Assembly (NCBI RefSeq): GCF_037338445.1 | Contig: NZ_CP147839.1 | Coordinates: forward strand, 1-64,000 | Direction of reading: 5' to 3' | Origin: Salinibaculum sp. SYNS191 | Lineage (GTDB): Archaea; Halobacteriota; Halobacteria; Halobacteriales; Haloarculaceae | DNA: 64,000 nt | Shown here: positions 41,489 to 49,446 of the stretch, piece by piece | Layout: every line of letters starts with the position of its first letter | Numbering within the stretch: the first letter of the stretch is position 1 | Program-made: the position numbers and the translations under genes | Notes under the pieces: generated by a model | What the model was told of the DNA's origin: nothing | The model's database searches: none | What the model saw: only the letters and a program-made list of their open reading frames with translations

Positions 41489-41518
41489 GCCCCTCACCCA
41501 TTGAGGGGCAAATAAACG
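41489..41518 (-). promoter_or_regulatory. leader hairpin element, TFB gene (8-base stem)
   Basis: Minus strand: TTTATTTG, stem GCCCCTCA/TGAGGGGC, loop ATGGG; 39 bases before the start. It links the TFB gene to the element-wide leader set. Confidence 0.7.
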
Positions 41519-41623
41519 CTATCGAGTACGGAATTCGGTCCTGGGGGTTGTGGCACTGAATACAGTGCTTGACTCCTAAACCGGCGTAGGTAACGTACTC
41601 CAAGCGGAATTTTCTACGCGTTC

Positions 41624-42421
41624 TTATTCCCGGAGATGCGACGGCTCATACAGCCCTAGCCGAAGCGACGGATAGGCTGTATACTCTACACCGACAGCAT
41701 CCAACTCCTCGATCAGGATTTCGGACTCGCGCTCATCCCACGCAGGTGCCACCGCGTCCAGCACCCCCCGTTCAACGACCAGGACAACGTCATCAGTCGG
41801 TGGGTAATGCGAGTCCCGATCCGCTACGGTCTCATCCTCGCCGCACTCCCATTCACGGATACTCGCGTCCGGGAGGTTCACAACTACGGACAACTCGGTG
41901 TCCGCCTCGTCGACCTCGTCCTCGTCGACGCTGTCCCGATCGAACACGATATCGCCGTACACGAACCGGGAATCCTCATCGTCATCGTCGAGGTCATCCT
42001 CGTCCTCAGGGGCCTCCTCGTTCTCAGTCTTCTCCTCACTGTCAGATTCGGTGGGTTTCTCTGCCGGCTCCGCAGGCTCAAACCCGTCACCGTCGGTCGG
42101 CTGCTCCGGCTCAACGGGCGGATCCTCCCGGATCTCCTCCGGAACCTCTGGGTCTTCCTTGCTGCCCTCGTCGTTATCGTCGGGACTGACATCGTCACCA
42201 TCCTCCGCGTCCTCGTCAGGTGTCTCACCATCTACAGGCGGCGAACCACTCCCCGACGCAGCACCGGCGGCAGCTGCCGCAGCACCCGCCACTCCGCCCG
42301 TGATACCGGCCTGCACCGTCTCGTCCTCGTCACCGTCCGCTTCCTCCTCTGGCTGTTCCTCGGGCTGTTCCTCGCCTCCACCGCCCGAACTGGACGGCGG
42401 ACTGCCAACACGGTTACCCAT
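41624..42421 (-). CDS. very acidic hypothetical protein
   Basis: The product has 265 residues from ATG 42421. Residues 1-150 are extremely rich in E, D and P with a run of alanines (TGGVAGAAAAAAGAASGSG) and look disordered. Residues about 155-265 form a compact domain: SVVVNLPDASIREWECGEDE, then DVVLVVERGVLDAVAPAWDE, then EILIEELDAVGVEYTAY. It overlaps the end of the TGT-like gene by 8 bases, so they form one operon. The compact part could be an enzyme or nucleic-acid-binding fold. No family is recognised. Confidence 0.6.
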   Translation of the reverse strand: MGNRVGSPPSSSGGGGEEQPEEQPEEEADGDEDETVQAGITGGVAGAAAAAAGAASGSGSPPVDGETPDEDAEDGDDVSPDDNDEGSKEDPEVPEEIREDPPVEPEQPTDGDGFEPAEPAEKPTESDSEEKTENEEAPEDEDDLDDDDEDSRFVYGDIVFDRDSVDEDEVDEADTELSVVVNLPDASIREWECGEDETVADRDSHYPPTDDVVLVVERGVLDAVAPAWDERESEILIEELDAVGVEYTAYPSLRLGLYEPSHLRE

Positions 42422-43217
42422 GAATACGAACATTGGATTGGCTTCCGAAATGGTCTAATCTGGTCTGTGCACTGCTGATGGCGGCGTACGCCCGCACCGC
42501 CCAGAAACGATACAGCTCACGACTGAACCGGCCTGACTCCCTCTGGCTGTTCTTCCGCCAGTGATCGACCCCGGTAGCAGCCACCACTTCAGGCGGGCAT
42601 CGTCGGAGATGATCGGGGGACAGCTTCCCGATTAACAAGACCCCGTCAGGACCGATGACCTCGATCAACCGGTGAACGTCCTCGAGAACCATATTGATGC
42701 TGTTGTACTGCGTCACATCGAACGCACAGTACGACAAGCCGAGATCCTCGAACGTACGCCGGCACCGTTCAAAATGCCAGTGCTTCCACCCCTTCGCGAT
42801 CGGGATCACCTGCGTCGGCAGGTCATCACGGGCCTCGATTCGGCTGAACACCTCACGAGTCCCGTCCATACAACGGTCGATCTCTTCCAACTGCTCAGCA
42901 TCCGTCATCGTGTCCTCGTACACCCACCGGTCACTCGGGATGTAGTACGCTGGCTGTAACTTCTCAACCCGCTCCATCTCATCGTCCGGCGTCCGCCCGA
43001 CCAGGTACTTGTCAGCCTCTACGTTCGCCAGGACCAGCTCCTGGTGAGGCGCCAGTAATGCGTCGAGCTCGTCGGGCCGCTTCTCCAGCCACACCGCGTT
43101 CGTGAACGTGGTCAGCAGGTACGGTGCGGCATCGTGGCTCGAGAACAACCGCCGGTGACGACTGTTGCGGGGTGAGAACTTGGGGATCGGTCCGTGAGGG
43201 AATATCTCTTCCGACAT
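42414..43217 (-). CDS. TGT-like TIM-barrel protein, hypothetical
   Basis: The product has 267 residues from ATG 43217. The chain alternates strands and helices in TIM-barrel fashion: LVLANVEADKYLVGR, YYIPSDRWVYED, TQVIPIAKGWKHWHF, YCAFDVTQYNS, GVLLIGKLSPDHL, then GVDHWRKNSQRESG. That order recalls tRNA-guanine transglycosylase-like and DpdA-like proteins, which act on bases or make deazaguanine in DNA, and the DUF6610 protein at 25.6 kb. Catalytic residues cannot be pinned down. It is divergent from a CARF-HTH gene 205 bases away. I am not sure of the family; an unrelated barrel enzyme is possible. Confidence 0.5.
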   Translation of the reverse strand: MSEEIFPHGPIPKFSPRNSRHRRLFSSHDAAPYLLTTFTNAVWLEKRPDELDALLAPHQELVLANVEADKYLVGRTPDDEMERVEKLQPAYYIPSDRWVYEDTMTDAEQLEEIDRCMDGTREVFSRIEARDDLPTQVIPIAKGWKHWHFERCRRTFEDLGLSYCAFDVTQYNSINMVLEDVHRLIEVIGPDGVLLIGKLSPDHLRRCPPEVVAATGVDHWRKNSQRESGRFSRELYRFWAVRAYAAISSAQTRLDHFGSQSNVRIHG

Positions 43218-43422
43218 GCGCTGTTGTGGTGGTGCTGTTGTGCTTCCGGGGCACCTAATCAATACTTTCTCGCACGTCAACTTAATCCTACCGACTAATA
43301 GGGCCCGAGAGTGGGGTAGTGTGTGAATATTATTCTTCAAACGCACTCTGTCGGAGAGACAACAAAACCGAGGCCGTGGAACTACGAAGCATTTTTTGTG
43401 AACACTCCGAGAGTGGAGACTG

Positions 43423-44307
43423 ATGACTGACCGCATTCATTTCATCCCGGTCGGGTTTGACTTTCACCGGCTTATCTACCCAATCTCAAAAGGCGACCTA
43501 CCTGCGGACCGCGTTGTCCTGATCGACACGGATACTGATGACGTTGACAGCCGAGCTGGAGACCTTGCCGGGAATATGGTGCAACGACTGGAGGAATCGT
43601 TCGAACTCATCGACGTCGACGTCGACCACGAGCAAATCGAGTACGAGCAGCTGTACAGTTACGAAAACCTGTACCCACGCGCCTACGACTACCTCTGGAC
43701 GGAGCTGCAGAAGGGAAACGAAGTGTACGTGAACATTTCTTCGATGCCGCGGACAGTGGCGTTCGCGTTCGCCACTGCGGCCGACTCGATCATTGCCGAA
43801 AAAGACCCAAAATACCGCGACCAAGTTCATACGTACTACGCCGCACCGGATGAATATCTGGTCTTGGACATGATCGAGGCGATCGACAACCAGATCGAGT
43901 TCTTGGAGAAACTGGAGGACATCCGGATGCCGGAACGTCTCCACGAGCTCAAGGAGATCCGCGAAAAGATCGACCGTGTGGGCGTAACAGAGGGTGTTCG
44001 TGAGATCGAAGACGGCGACATGTACGTTGAGTTCCCGGCATCACCTGGGCGCGAGCTGCAGGATTTTGAAGAATCTATCTTGGAGTTCCTGTACCGAGAA
44101 GGGGCGATGGAGTCCACATCACAGCTTGCAGAGCAGCTGGCGGCCGACCTCGGTGAGGAGTACAATGACTCGTTTCGCAGCCGCGTTCAGTACAATGCGT
44201 CAAATCTCGATGAGCGCGGGTACTTAGATCGCGACGAAAAGGGAAATCGGCACGAAACGTCCCTTTCAACGATGGGGATGATGTGGGTCAAAACCCATAG
44301 GGACTAA
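43423..44307 (+). CDS. CARF-domain winged-helix regulator (HFX_2341/DUF6293-like)
   Basis: A 294-residue protein. Residues 1-150 resemble a CARF-type Rossmann domain: IHFIPVGFDFHRLIYPISKG, then ADRVVLIDTDTDD, and EVYVNISSMPRTVAFAFATA, the last with the S-S-M-P-R-T segment found in CARF nucleotide-binding sites. The C-terminal 90 residues form a winged helix (ILEFLYREGAMESTSQLAEQ). This is the layout of the HFX_2341 group of haloarchaeal regulators, which bind cyclic oligonucleotide-type ligands and control transcription. There are no CRISPR genes nearby; it is divergent from the TGT-like operon and probably regulates it. Confidence 0.75.
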   Translation: MTDRIHFIPVGFDFHRLIYPISKGDLPADRVVLIDTDTDDVDSRAGDLAGNMVQRLEESFELIDVDVDHEQIEYEQLYSYENLYPRAYDYLWTELQKGNEVYVNISSMPRTVAFAFATAADSIIAEKDPKYRDQVHTYYAAPDEYLVLDMIEAIDNQIEFLEKLEDIRMPERLHELKEIREKIDRVGVTEGVREIEDGDMYVEFPASPGRELQDFEESILEFLYREGAMESTSQLAEQLAADLGEEYNDSFRSRVQYNASNLDERGYLDRDEKGNRHETSLSTMGMMWVKTHRD

Positions 44308-44339
44308 CCGACACTTTCTGGAAGGTCTCACCGGAGCAC

Positions 44340-44372
44340 TCGCGCGTCCACACCCCTCTGGGGGCCGATAAA
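44340..44372 (-). promoter_or_regulatory. orphan leader-like element
   Basis: Minus strand: TTTATCGG then CCCC AGA GGGG with a GTGTGG tail: T-tract and GGGGTG motif as in the leader family, stem shortened. The nearest minus-strand gene downstream is absent; only the 3' end of the plus-strand CARF gene lies there. Possibly left by a deleted gene. Confidence 0.4.
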
Positions 44373-44535
44373 CTTCCTCGGGTCGCACACGCGCTCCCTG
44401 GGCTTGCAGGATAACTGTTGGCCCGGTGCGTGAGGTTGTGGCTGCGCGCGCAGCGAAGCGAGCACGGAGCGGAGGGTGGGGCGGCGGGGTCAGGGCCGGT
44501 CCGGCACACACAAAAAAGAACGGCGTTGCGCTCAC

Positions 44536-45402
44536 CTACTCTTCCCACCACCGACCGCGCTCTGGGAATTCGATCCTGCTCCAGCCCGTGATGGCGATGC
44601 TGCACCGCCCCTGGTACCAGTTCTTCTTGACGGCCCGGAACCGGACCGTCTCACCTTCGCTCACGACCGTCTTCCGAGAGGCCTCCCAGATGGTGAACTT
44701 GATCTTCCCGCTATCGTCCTCGATCAACCCGACCTGAGAAATCGACGTATCACTCGGATCCCAGAGTTGCGTGATTTCACCCTCGACCGTCACCTCACCG
44801 ACCGGGACGTCCGGCACGTCCGCGATGGGCACGATCGCCCCCGGCACCGCCTTTAGTTCCTCGAGGGTCTCCAGCACCGCCTTCGTGACGTCCCGCCCAC
44901 GTTGCACCTTCTCGGCCAGCTGCTTCGCGACGACCGCTCTCGACCAGCCGCCCTGCACTTCGTCGCTGATCCGCATCGCCTGCTCGTTGACCTCCGCGAG
45001 TTCTTCTTGCGTCAGCTTCTCTCGGGGATCCGTGCGCTCCGCCGGCGCCGGCTCGTCACGGCCACACTGCTCGCTGACGACCTCTCGCGTGCGCTGCTCC
45101 CGACCGTCCTGCGTTCCCAGCTCGGCCTGGGCACTGATGCGCTCCAGTTCGGCTTCCCGCGCCTGAATGCGCTCCTCCTGTTCGAGGGTGACACCGTGAA
45201 TCCGGTCCTCGCTCGTGTCCGCGATCCCGTCCGGGTGGTTCGCATCCACTTTCGCTTGCGTCTCCTGCTCGACCGCGGCCTCGAACTCCGGCGTCTCGTC
45301 GACGACCGGGAAGCCGTCTTCATCGACCGCCTGACCGCCCGCTTTCTCGAATGCCTGTTCATCGACCGAAACGACCTTTCCGCTAGCGTTGTTACTGGAC
45401 AT
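44536..45402 (-). CDS. RPA-like OB-fold single-stranded DNA-binding protein
   Basis: The product has 288 residues from ATG 45402. The C-terminal 90 residues are an OB fold of the RPA type: VTVEGEITQLWDPSDTSISQ, VGLIEDDSGKIKFTIWE and TVRFRAVKKNWYQGRCSIAI, ending IEFPERGRWWEE. Before it, about residues 60-180, comes a helical, EQ-rich region. Haloarchaeal RPAs bind ssDNA in replication and repair. With its neighbours (primases, PolB, Orc) this points to element-encoded DNA metabolism. Three strong hairpins lie upstream (45434-45561), of which the two nearest may be in its leader. RPA3-type proteins lack a zinc finger, as here. Confidence 0.8.
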   Translation of the reverse strand: MSSNNASGKVVSVDEQAFEKAGGQAVDEDGFPVVDETPEFEAAVEQETQAKVDANHPDGIADTSEDRIHGVTLEQEERIQAREAELERISAQAELGTQDGREQRTREVVSEQCGRDEPAPAERTDPREKLTQEELAEVNEQAMRISDEVQGGWSRAVVAKQLAEKVQRGRDVTKAVLETLEELKAVPGAIVPIADVPDVPVGEVTVEGEITQLWDPSDTSISQVGLIEDDSGKIKFTIWEASRKTVVSEGETVRFRAVKKNWYQGRCSIAITGWSRIEFPERGRWWEE

Positions 45403-45505
45403 TGGAATCACTCACAAGGTGATTTCCGACGAAGGCGCTCACGCGCCGACACCGCGATGCTACCACATCGCGGTTTTCCGACGACAACGACCGACAGAAC
45501 CATCT

Positions 45506-45561
45506 GCGCGCTCTCGCTCGCGCCTTCGCGAGCGCCCTACCGGGCGCGAGCGAGAGCGCGC
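45506..45561. repeat. large inverted repeat, 19-base perfect arms
   Basis: Arms at 45506-45524 and 45543-45561 with 18 bases between. The arm is a GC-rich series of CGCTC units. In RNA it would form one very stable hairpin; it is not followed by a T-run. Confidence 0.7.
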
Positions 45562-45763
45562 CTGCATGAGGTGGCCCCAACCAGCACCGCGCGCCGACCC
45601 GCCCGGAGCGAGCGGCCAGCGGAGTAAGCGTGGGGGTGAGCAGCCACGCCGCGCAACCCCTCGCGCTTACCCGCTGGCGCCGAGGGCACATGCACTTTAG
45701 CCCGGAACGGGCGCGGGCGGTGCGGAGAGCGCCCGCACGCCCGGAATGGTCGGTCGCGAGCGA

Positions 45764-45962
45764 CGCGGAGGGCGGCAGCGGCGAGCGGGGCGGGCCGCTA
45801 CGTACACACCTGTTCAGCTGGTTACGTCGCTCGGTGAGGCATCTAACGTCCTGGCGGACTCAGAAAGGGCGAGGCCGCCTCGGTCGTCCCCCGACCCCGC
45901 AAGCACCGCAGGCACGAGGCGCGCAGCGGTGGTCGCGGGACGTCGAGCGGCCGAGGGCTTTC
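45764..45962. repeat. direct repeat, left copy (~190 bp)
   Basis: Begins CGCGGAGGGCGGCAGCGG and ends CGAGCGGCCGAGGGCTTT. The shared blocks include GGACTCAGAAAGGGCGAGGC and GGTCGCGGGACGTCGAGCGG. The right copy is at 49224-49410, same orientation, about three quarters identical by eye. Both copies lie outside genes. Confidence 0.7.
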
Positions 45963-46230
45963 AGGAGCAGTGTCTGTCCACGAATACGTTCGCGTAATCA
46001 GTTCGGTGAGCCGGCCGACTCGCCGAGAAGGATGTCGACGCCGTCCTACAGCAGGGGTCGGTCTCGACCCACTCCTCCCGTTTCGAGCGTCTCAACGATG
46101 TCGACCAAGTGTTCGGATCAAACAAGACCCATGCGTTACGGAGTGAACCAGCTTACTTATCGGGGCTTTCGAACCTGACCGCCACTGAATACTTCTGTAT
46201 AGAGGAGTAAGTGGTTGGTGAACAAACACC

Positions 46231-46785
46231 ATGGTTACTGAAGGAGATTCTGCACCCACGTTCACGCTCCCGGGTGTCGTCGACGACACGTTCGACACGT
46301 TCAGCCTCAGCGACGCGACTGAACGGGACAGTGCCGTGCTCCTCTTGTTCTATCCCTTCGATTTCAGTCCGGTATGTACCAACGAATTGTGTGCAATCCG
46401 CGATGCCGAATGGTTCGAGCTCACGCCGAATCTTGATGTGTGGGCGGCATCGGGGGATAGCGCGTATTCGCACCGAGTGTTTGCTGAGGAGTACGGGTTG
46501 AATTTCCCGCTGCTCAGTGACAGTGCTGGGCGTGTTGCATCCGCATACGACGTGTGTTACAATGAATGGGAAAACCACGAGTCCGTACCGCAACGCGCTG
46601 TCTTCCTCATCGACTCGACACAGACGATTCGATACGCGTGGTCGACTGATGACGCCCTCAAAAAACCGGATTTCTTCCCGGTCAAAGAGGCACTCGACCA
46701 ACTGACAGAGGAACGAGATGACTTTGGCACTGCGGACGTCGACCTGGTCGTCGAATACGACGAGACGCCGAGTCAGATCTCCTGA
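46231..46785 (+). CDS. peroxiredoxin (Bcp/AhpC-like), copy 1
   Basis: A 184-residue thioredoxin-fold peroxidase. FYPFDFSPVCTNELCAIRD carries the peroxidatic cysteine (the P-V/T-C-T motif, at about residue 49) and a second cysteine five residues on that could be the resolving one. The rest follows the AhpC/TSA fold, with VWAASGDSAYSHRVF, NFPLLSDSAGRVASAY and AVFLIDSTQTIRYAW. The enzyme reduces peroxides with thiols and protects against oxidative damage. Its last 25 residues are acidic and extra to the family. It resembles copy 2 at 48646-49155 and precedes a histidine kinase by 260 bases. Confidence 0.88.
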   Translation: MVTEGDSAPTFTLPGVVDDTFDTFSLSDATERDSAVLLLFYPFDFSPVCTNELCAIRDAEWFELTPNLDVWAASGDSAYSHRVFAEEYGLNFPLLSDSAGRVASAYDVCYNEWENHESVPQRAVFLIDSTQTIRYAWSTDDALKKPDFFPVKEALDQLTEERDDFGTADVDLVVEYDETPSQIS

Positions 46786-47045
46786 GTCATCATCTCCACA
46801 ACGGTGAGCAGTCGGTGAGAAGCGGATAGCCACGTCTTCGAACGGAGCCAGTCGCTGGTTATCGATGATCCCCGTCTTAGAGCTTCGTACAGTTATGGGG
46901 CATTGAGGGGCTGAGAGGGTCCTGGTGACGTAGTTCACTGGTCGCGTTGGCCAGTTAGTCTTGCAGAGAGTCGACCCAGCAGACGAAGATGCGGTGCTAT
47001 GTGTTAGCACAACTATTTTCACTCGATGATTTGAATTGTCCCTCT

Positions 47046-48431
47046 ATGGGCGAGGATAGGCAGAAAAAGGCGCAGTATTGGACTATCCTCAATACGGTTC
47101 CGGATATGGTATATGTCCTCGATCCGGAGTTTCACTTTATCTTTGTCAACGACGCGATGGCGGATGTTACTGGGTACGACCGCGACGAGTTACTCGGAGC
47201 GCATGCCTCGCTTCTCTTCGATGACGCGGCCATAGAGGGCGGAACATGGAACCGCGACCAACTCAGAGCAGGTGATATCGAATTTGGATACACGGAAACC
47301 GAACTGAAGACTGCACACGACGACCGCATTCCGTGCGAAATTCGGTGCCAACTCCTTCCTGAGTTCGACGACACCGATCTGGGAGCGGGCACGGCGGGAG
47401 TCATCCGAGATGTTTCTGAGCGGAAGGCACGCGAACGGGAGCTGCAGGCTCAGTCGACGGCGATTGAAGCGTCCATCGATGGGATGGCAATACTCGACAC
47501 CGATGAAGAATACGCGTTTGTAAACCAGGCACATGCCGATATCTACGGGTACGATACACCGGACGCGTTCTTGGGAGAGACGTGGCAGATGTGCTACACG
47601 GAGGAGGAGGCTACTCGATTCGAAGAAGATGTGATGCCAACGTTGTTTGAAGAGAATAGTTGGCGGGGCCAAGCAGTCGGAATCTGCAAAGACGGGAGCA
47701 CGTTCCCACAGGAACTCTCATTGAGTCTGACTGACGATGGGCGAATCATCTGTGTCGTGCGCGATATCACCGAGCTCAAAGAACGTCAAAGGGAGCTACA
47801 ACGAAAAAACGAGCGGTTGGATGAGTTCGCCAGCGTCGTCAGTCACGATCTCCGGAACCCATTAAATATCGCGCAAGGGCGACTGGAACTGGCCCAACAA
47901 GAGTGTGAGAGCGAGCACCTTGATGCCGCAGCGAATGGGATTGACCGAAGTCAGACGCTGCTTGAGGATTTACTCACGCTTGCTCGAGAGGGTTCTCGAA
48001 TTGGCGAGGTTACTGCTGTTGACCTCGCAGCCGTGACTGAGGAGTGCTGGCGGACTGTCGAAACCAAGGAGGCGACACTCGTCGTAGAGACCGAGCAGCA
48101 TATCCGTGCGGATCGGAGTCGGCTACGAGAACTTCTTGAAAACCTAATTCGAAATGCCGTCGAACATGGGGGTGAGGACATCACAGTGCGGGTAGCTGAG
48201 CGGGACAACGGCTTCTATGTTGCCGATGATGGACCCGGAATCCCGGACGGTGAGCGGGACCAGGTATTCGAGGCTGGATACTCGACTGCTACCGATGGAA
48301 CAGGCTTTGGCCTCAATATTGTCCGAGAGATCGCCGACGCCCACGGGTGGAATGTCCAGGTCACGGCGAGTGAGGGTGGTGGCGCACATTTCGACTTCAC
48401 CGGTGTCACGACCACTTCCGCTGATCGGTAA
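47046..48431 (+). CDS. PAS-PAS histidine kinase
   Basis: The product has 461 residues from ATG 47046 (an in-frame codon at 46989 would add 19 residues). Two PAS domains are visible: YWTILNTVPDMVYVLDPEFH and following to about 140, then ASIDGMAILDTDEEYAFVNQ to about 260. A HisKA domain carries the phosphorylated histidine in ASVVSHDLRNPLNIAQGRLE, and a HATPase domain has ENLIRNAVEHGG, DDGPGIPDGERD and the G-box TDGTGFGLNIV. It has no membrane segment, so it is probably cytosolic. No response regulator is adjacent. Placed between two peroxiredoxin genes, it may sense redox or light; that is inference. Confidence 0.88.
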   Translation: MGEDRQKKAQYWTILNTVPDMVYVLDPEFHFIFVNDAMADVTGYDRDELLGAHASLLFDDAAIEGGTWNRDQLRAGDIEFGYTETELKTAHDDRIPCEIRCQLLPEFDDTDLGAGTAGVIRDVSERKARERELQAQSTAIEASIDGMAILDTDEEYAFVNQAHADIYGYDTPDAFLGETWQMCYTEEEATRFEEDVMPTLFEENSWRGQAVGICKDGSTFPQELSLSLTDDGRIICVVRDITELKERQRELQRKNERLDEFASVVSHDLRNPLNIAQGRLELAQQECESEHLDAAANGIDRSQTLLEDLLTLAREGSRIGEVTAVDLAAVTEECWRTVETKEATLVVETEQHIRADRSRLRELLENLIRNAVEHGGEDITVRVAERDNGFYVADDGPGIPDGERDQVFEAGYSTATDGTGFGLNIVREIADAHGWNVQVTASEGGGAHFDFTGVTTTSADR

Positions 48432-48645
48432 GTTATTCTCGTCTGTGTTAGCTGACGGTCGACGTACCGTTCAGTCGCTACTCAGTAGAATGCCGTATTG
48501 TGAGCCTCTGGAACTCAAGTCGGCTTCTACCACAAAAATGAACAAGTGGTTACTGAGACGTGATGCCCCCTGAATACGGGCCAGTAAGTGAACCGAATGG
48601 GTGTAGCGTGACAACTGTTTTCAAACTTGACTCGTATTTATAGAT

Positions 48646-49155
48646 ATGGTTGAGACTGGGACAACGGCGCCTGATTTCACGCTGACAGGGACCCAAGGCG
48701 ATGAAGTCCAGGAATTCACTCTTTCTGAGTTCGCTGCTGGACGACCGACGATGCTGGTGTTCTACGTCTATGACTTCAGTCCGGTATGTGAATCCCAAAT
48801 GTGCGAACTCAATGATATGGAGATGTTGACGTTCAATGACGATATTGCTGTCCTCGGCGTCTCACCTGATGGCCCGTACAGTCATCAACAGTTTATCCGC
48901 CAAAACAGTCTGTCGTATCCACTCTTAACTGACGAGGACAAGCAAGTATACGACCAGTACGGGATGCTCACCCGGACCTCAGAGGGCAAACGGAATCATA
49001 AACGTGGAATCGTTTTGCTTGATTCAGATCGTACTGTTCGCTATCGATGGGTTGCTGAGGATAATTGGGACCCGTGGGATATGGATCCCCTTCATGAGGC
49101 ATACGAAATCAGTTTAGATCTCATCAATCCCGATGCACAAGAGGCTGACAAGTAA
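48646..49155 (+). CDS. peroxiredoxin, copy 2
   Basis: A 169-residue protein. The motif VFYVYDFSPVCESQMCELND has the peroxidatic cysteine and a second cysteine five residues later, as in copy 1. DIAVLGVSPDGPYSHQQFIR, YPLLTDEDKQVYDQYG and GIVLLDSDRTVRYRW follow the AhpC/TSA fold. The two copies share the FSPVC-x-x-x-x-C spacing, which is less usual than the PVCT of most peroxiredoxins (here C-E-S). They are clearly homologous but far from identical. The gene follows the histidine kinase by 214 bases and is followed by the right copy of the 190 bp direct repeat. Confidence 0.86.
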   Translation: MVETGTTAPDFTLTGTQGDEVQEFTLSEFAAGRPTMLVFYVYDFSPVCESQMCELNDMEMLTFNDDIAVLGVSPDGPYSHQQFIRQNSLSYPLLTDEDKQVYDQYGMLTRTSEGKRNHKRGIVLLDSDRTVRYRWVAEDNWDPWDMDPLHEAYEISLDLINPDAQEADK

Positions 49156-49223
49156 CGAATAGTCCTATTAGTTCGAAACTGGGTGAATACAGCCCCAGTA
49201 TTAAGTCCCTTTGTCGTGGGCTA

Positions 49224-49410
49224 CGCGGAGGGCGGCAGCGGAGAGCGGGGCGGGCCGGTACGTATACACCTATCCAACTAGCTCCACCGCTCGGCGCAAC
49301 TACTCTCGTCTTGTGGACTCAGAAAGGGCGAGGCCGTCCGCCGACCCGCCAGCACCGCAGGCACGAGCCCACAGCGGCGGTCGCGGGACGTCGAGCGGCC
49401 GAGGGCTTTC
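49224..49410. repeat. direct repeat, right copy (~190 bp)
   Basis: Same orientation and order of shared blocks as 45764-45962, with several small gaps. It lies between the second peroxiredoxin and the second histidine kinase (convergent ends). Confidence 0.7.
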
Positions 49411-49446
49411 GTCTCCGTCTCCTCACACTCTCAATATTGACCCAGA

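Larger units (their letters stand above)
45403..46230. other. gene-free GC-rich interval with strong hairpins and a repeated segment
   Basis: I see no gene in these 828 bases. The left part has three hairpins: GGCGC-tcac-GCGCC at 45434-45447; ACCGCGATG/CATCGCGGT at 45451-45474; and 19-base perfect arms at 45506-45524 and 45543-45561. From 45764 to 45962 runs the left copy of a direct repeat also found at 49224-49410. The last 200 bases before the peroxiredoxin gene at 46231 look like ordinary promoter and leader DNA. Confidence 0.6.

Noticed and set aside
45764..49410. Direct repeats as ends of an insertion sequence or transposon
   Set aside because: They are long, diverged and not terminally inverted, and no transposase lies between them.
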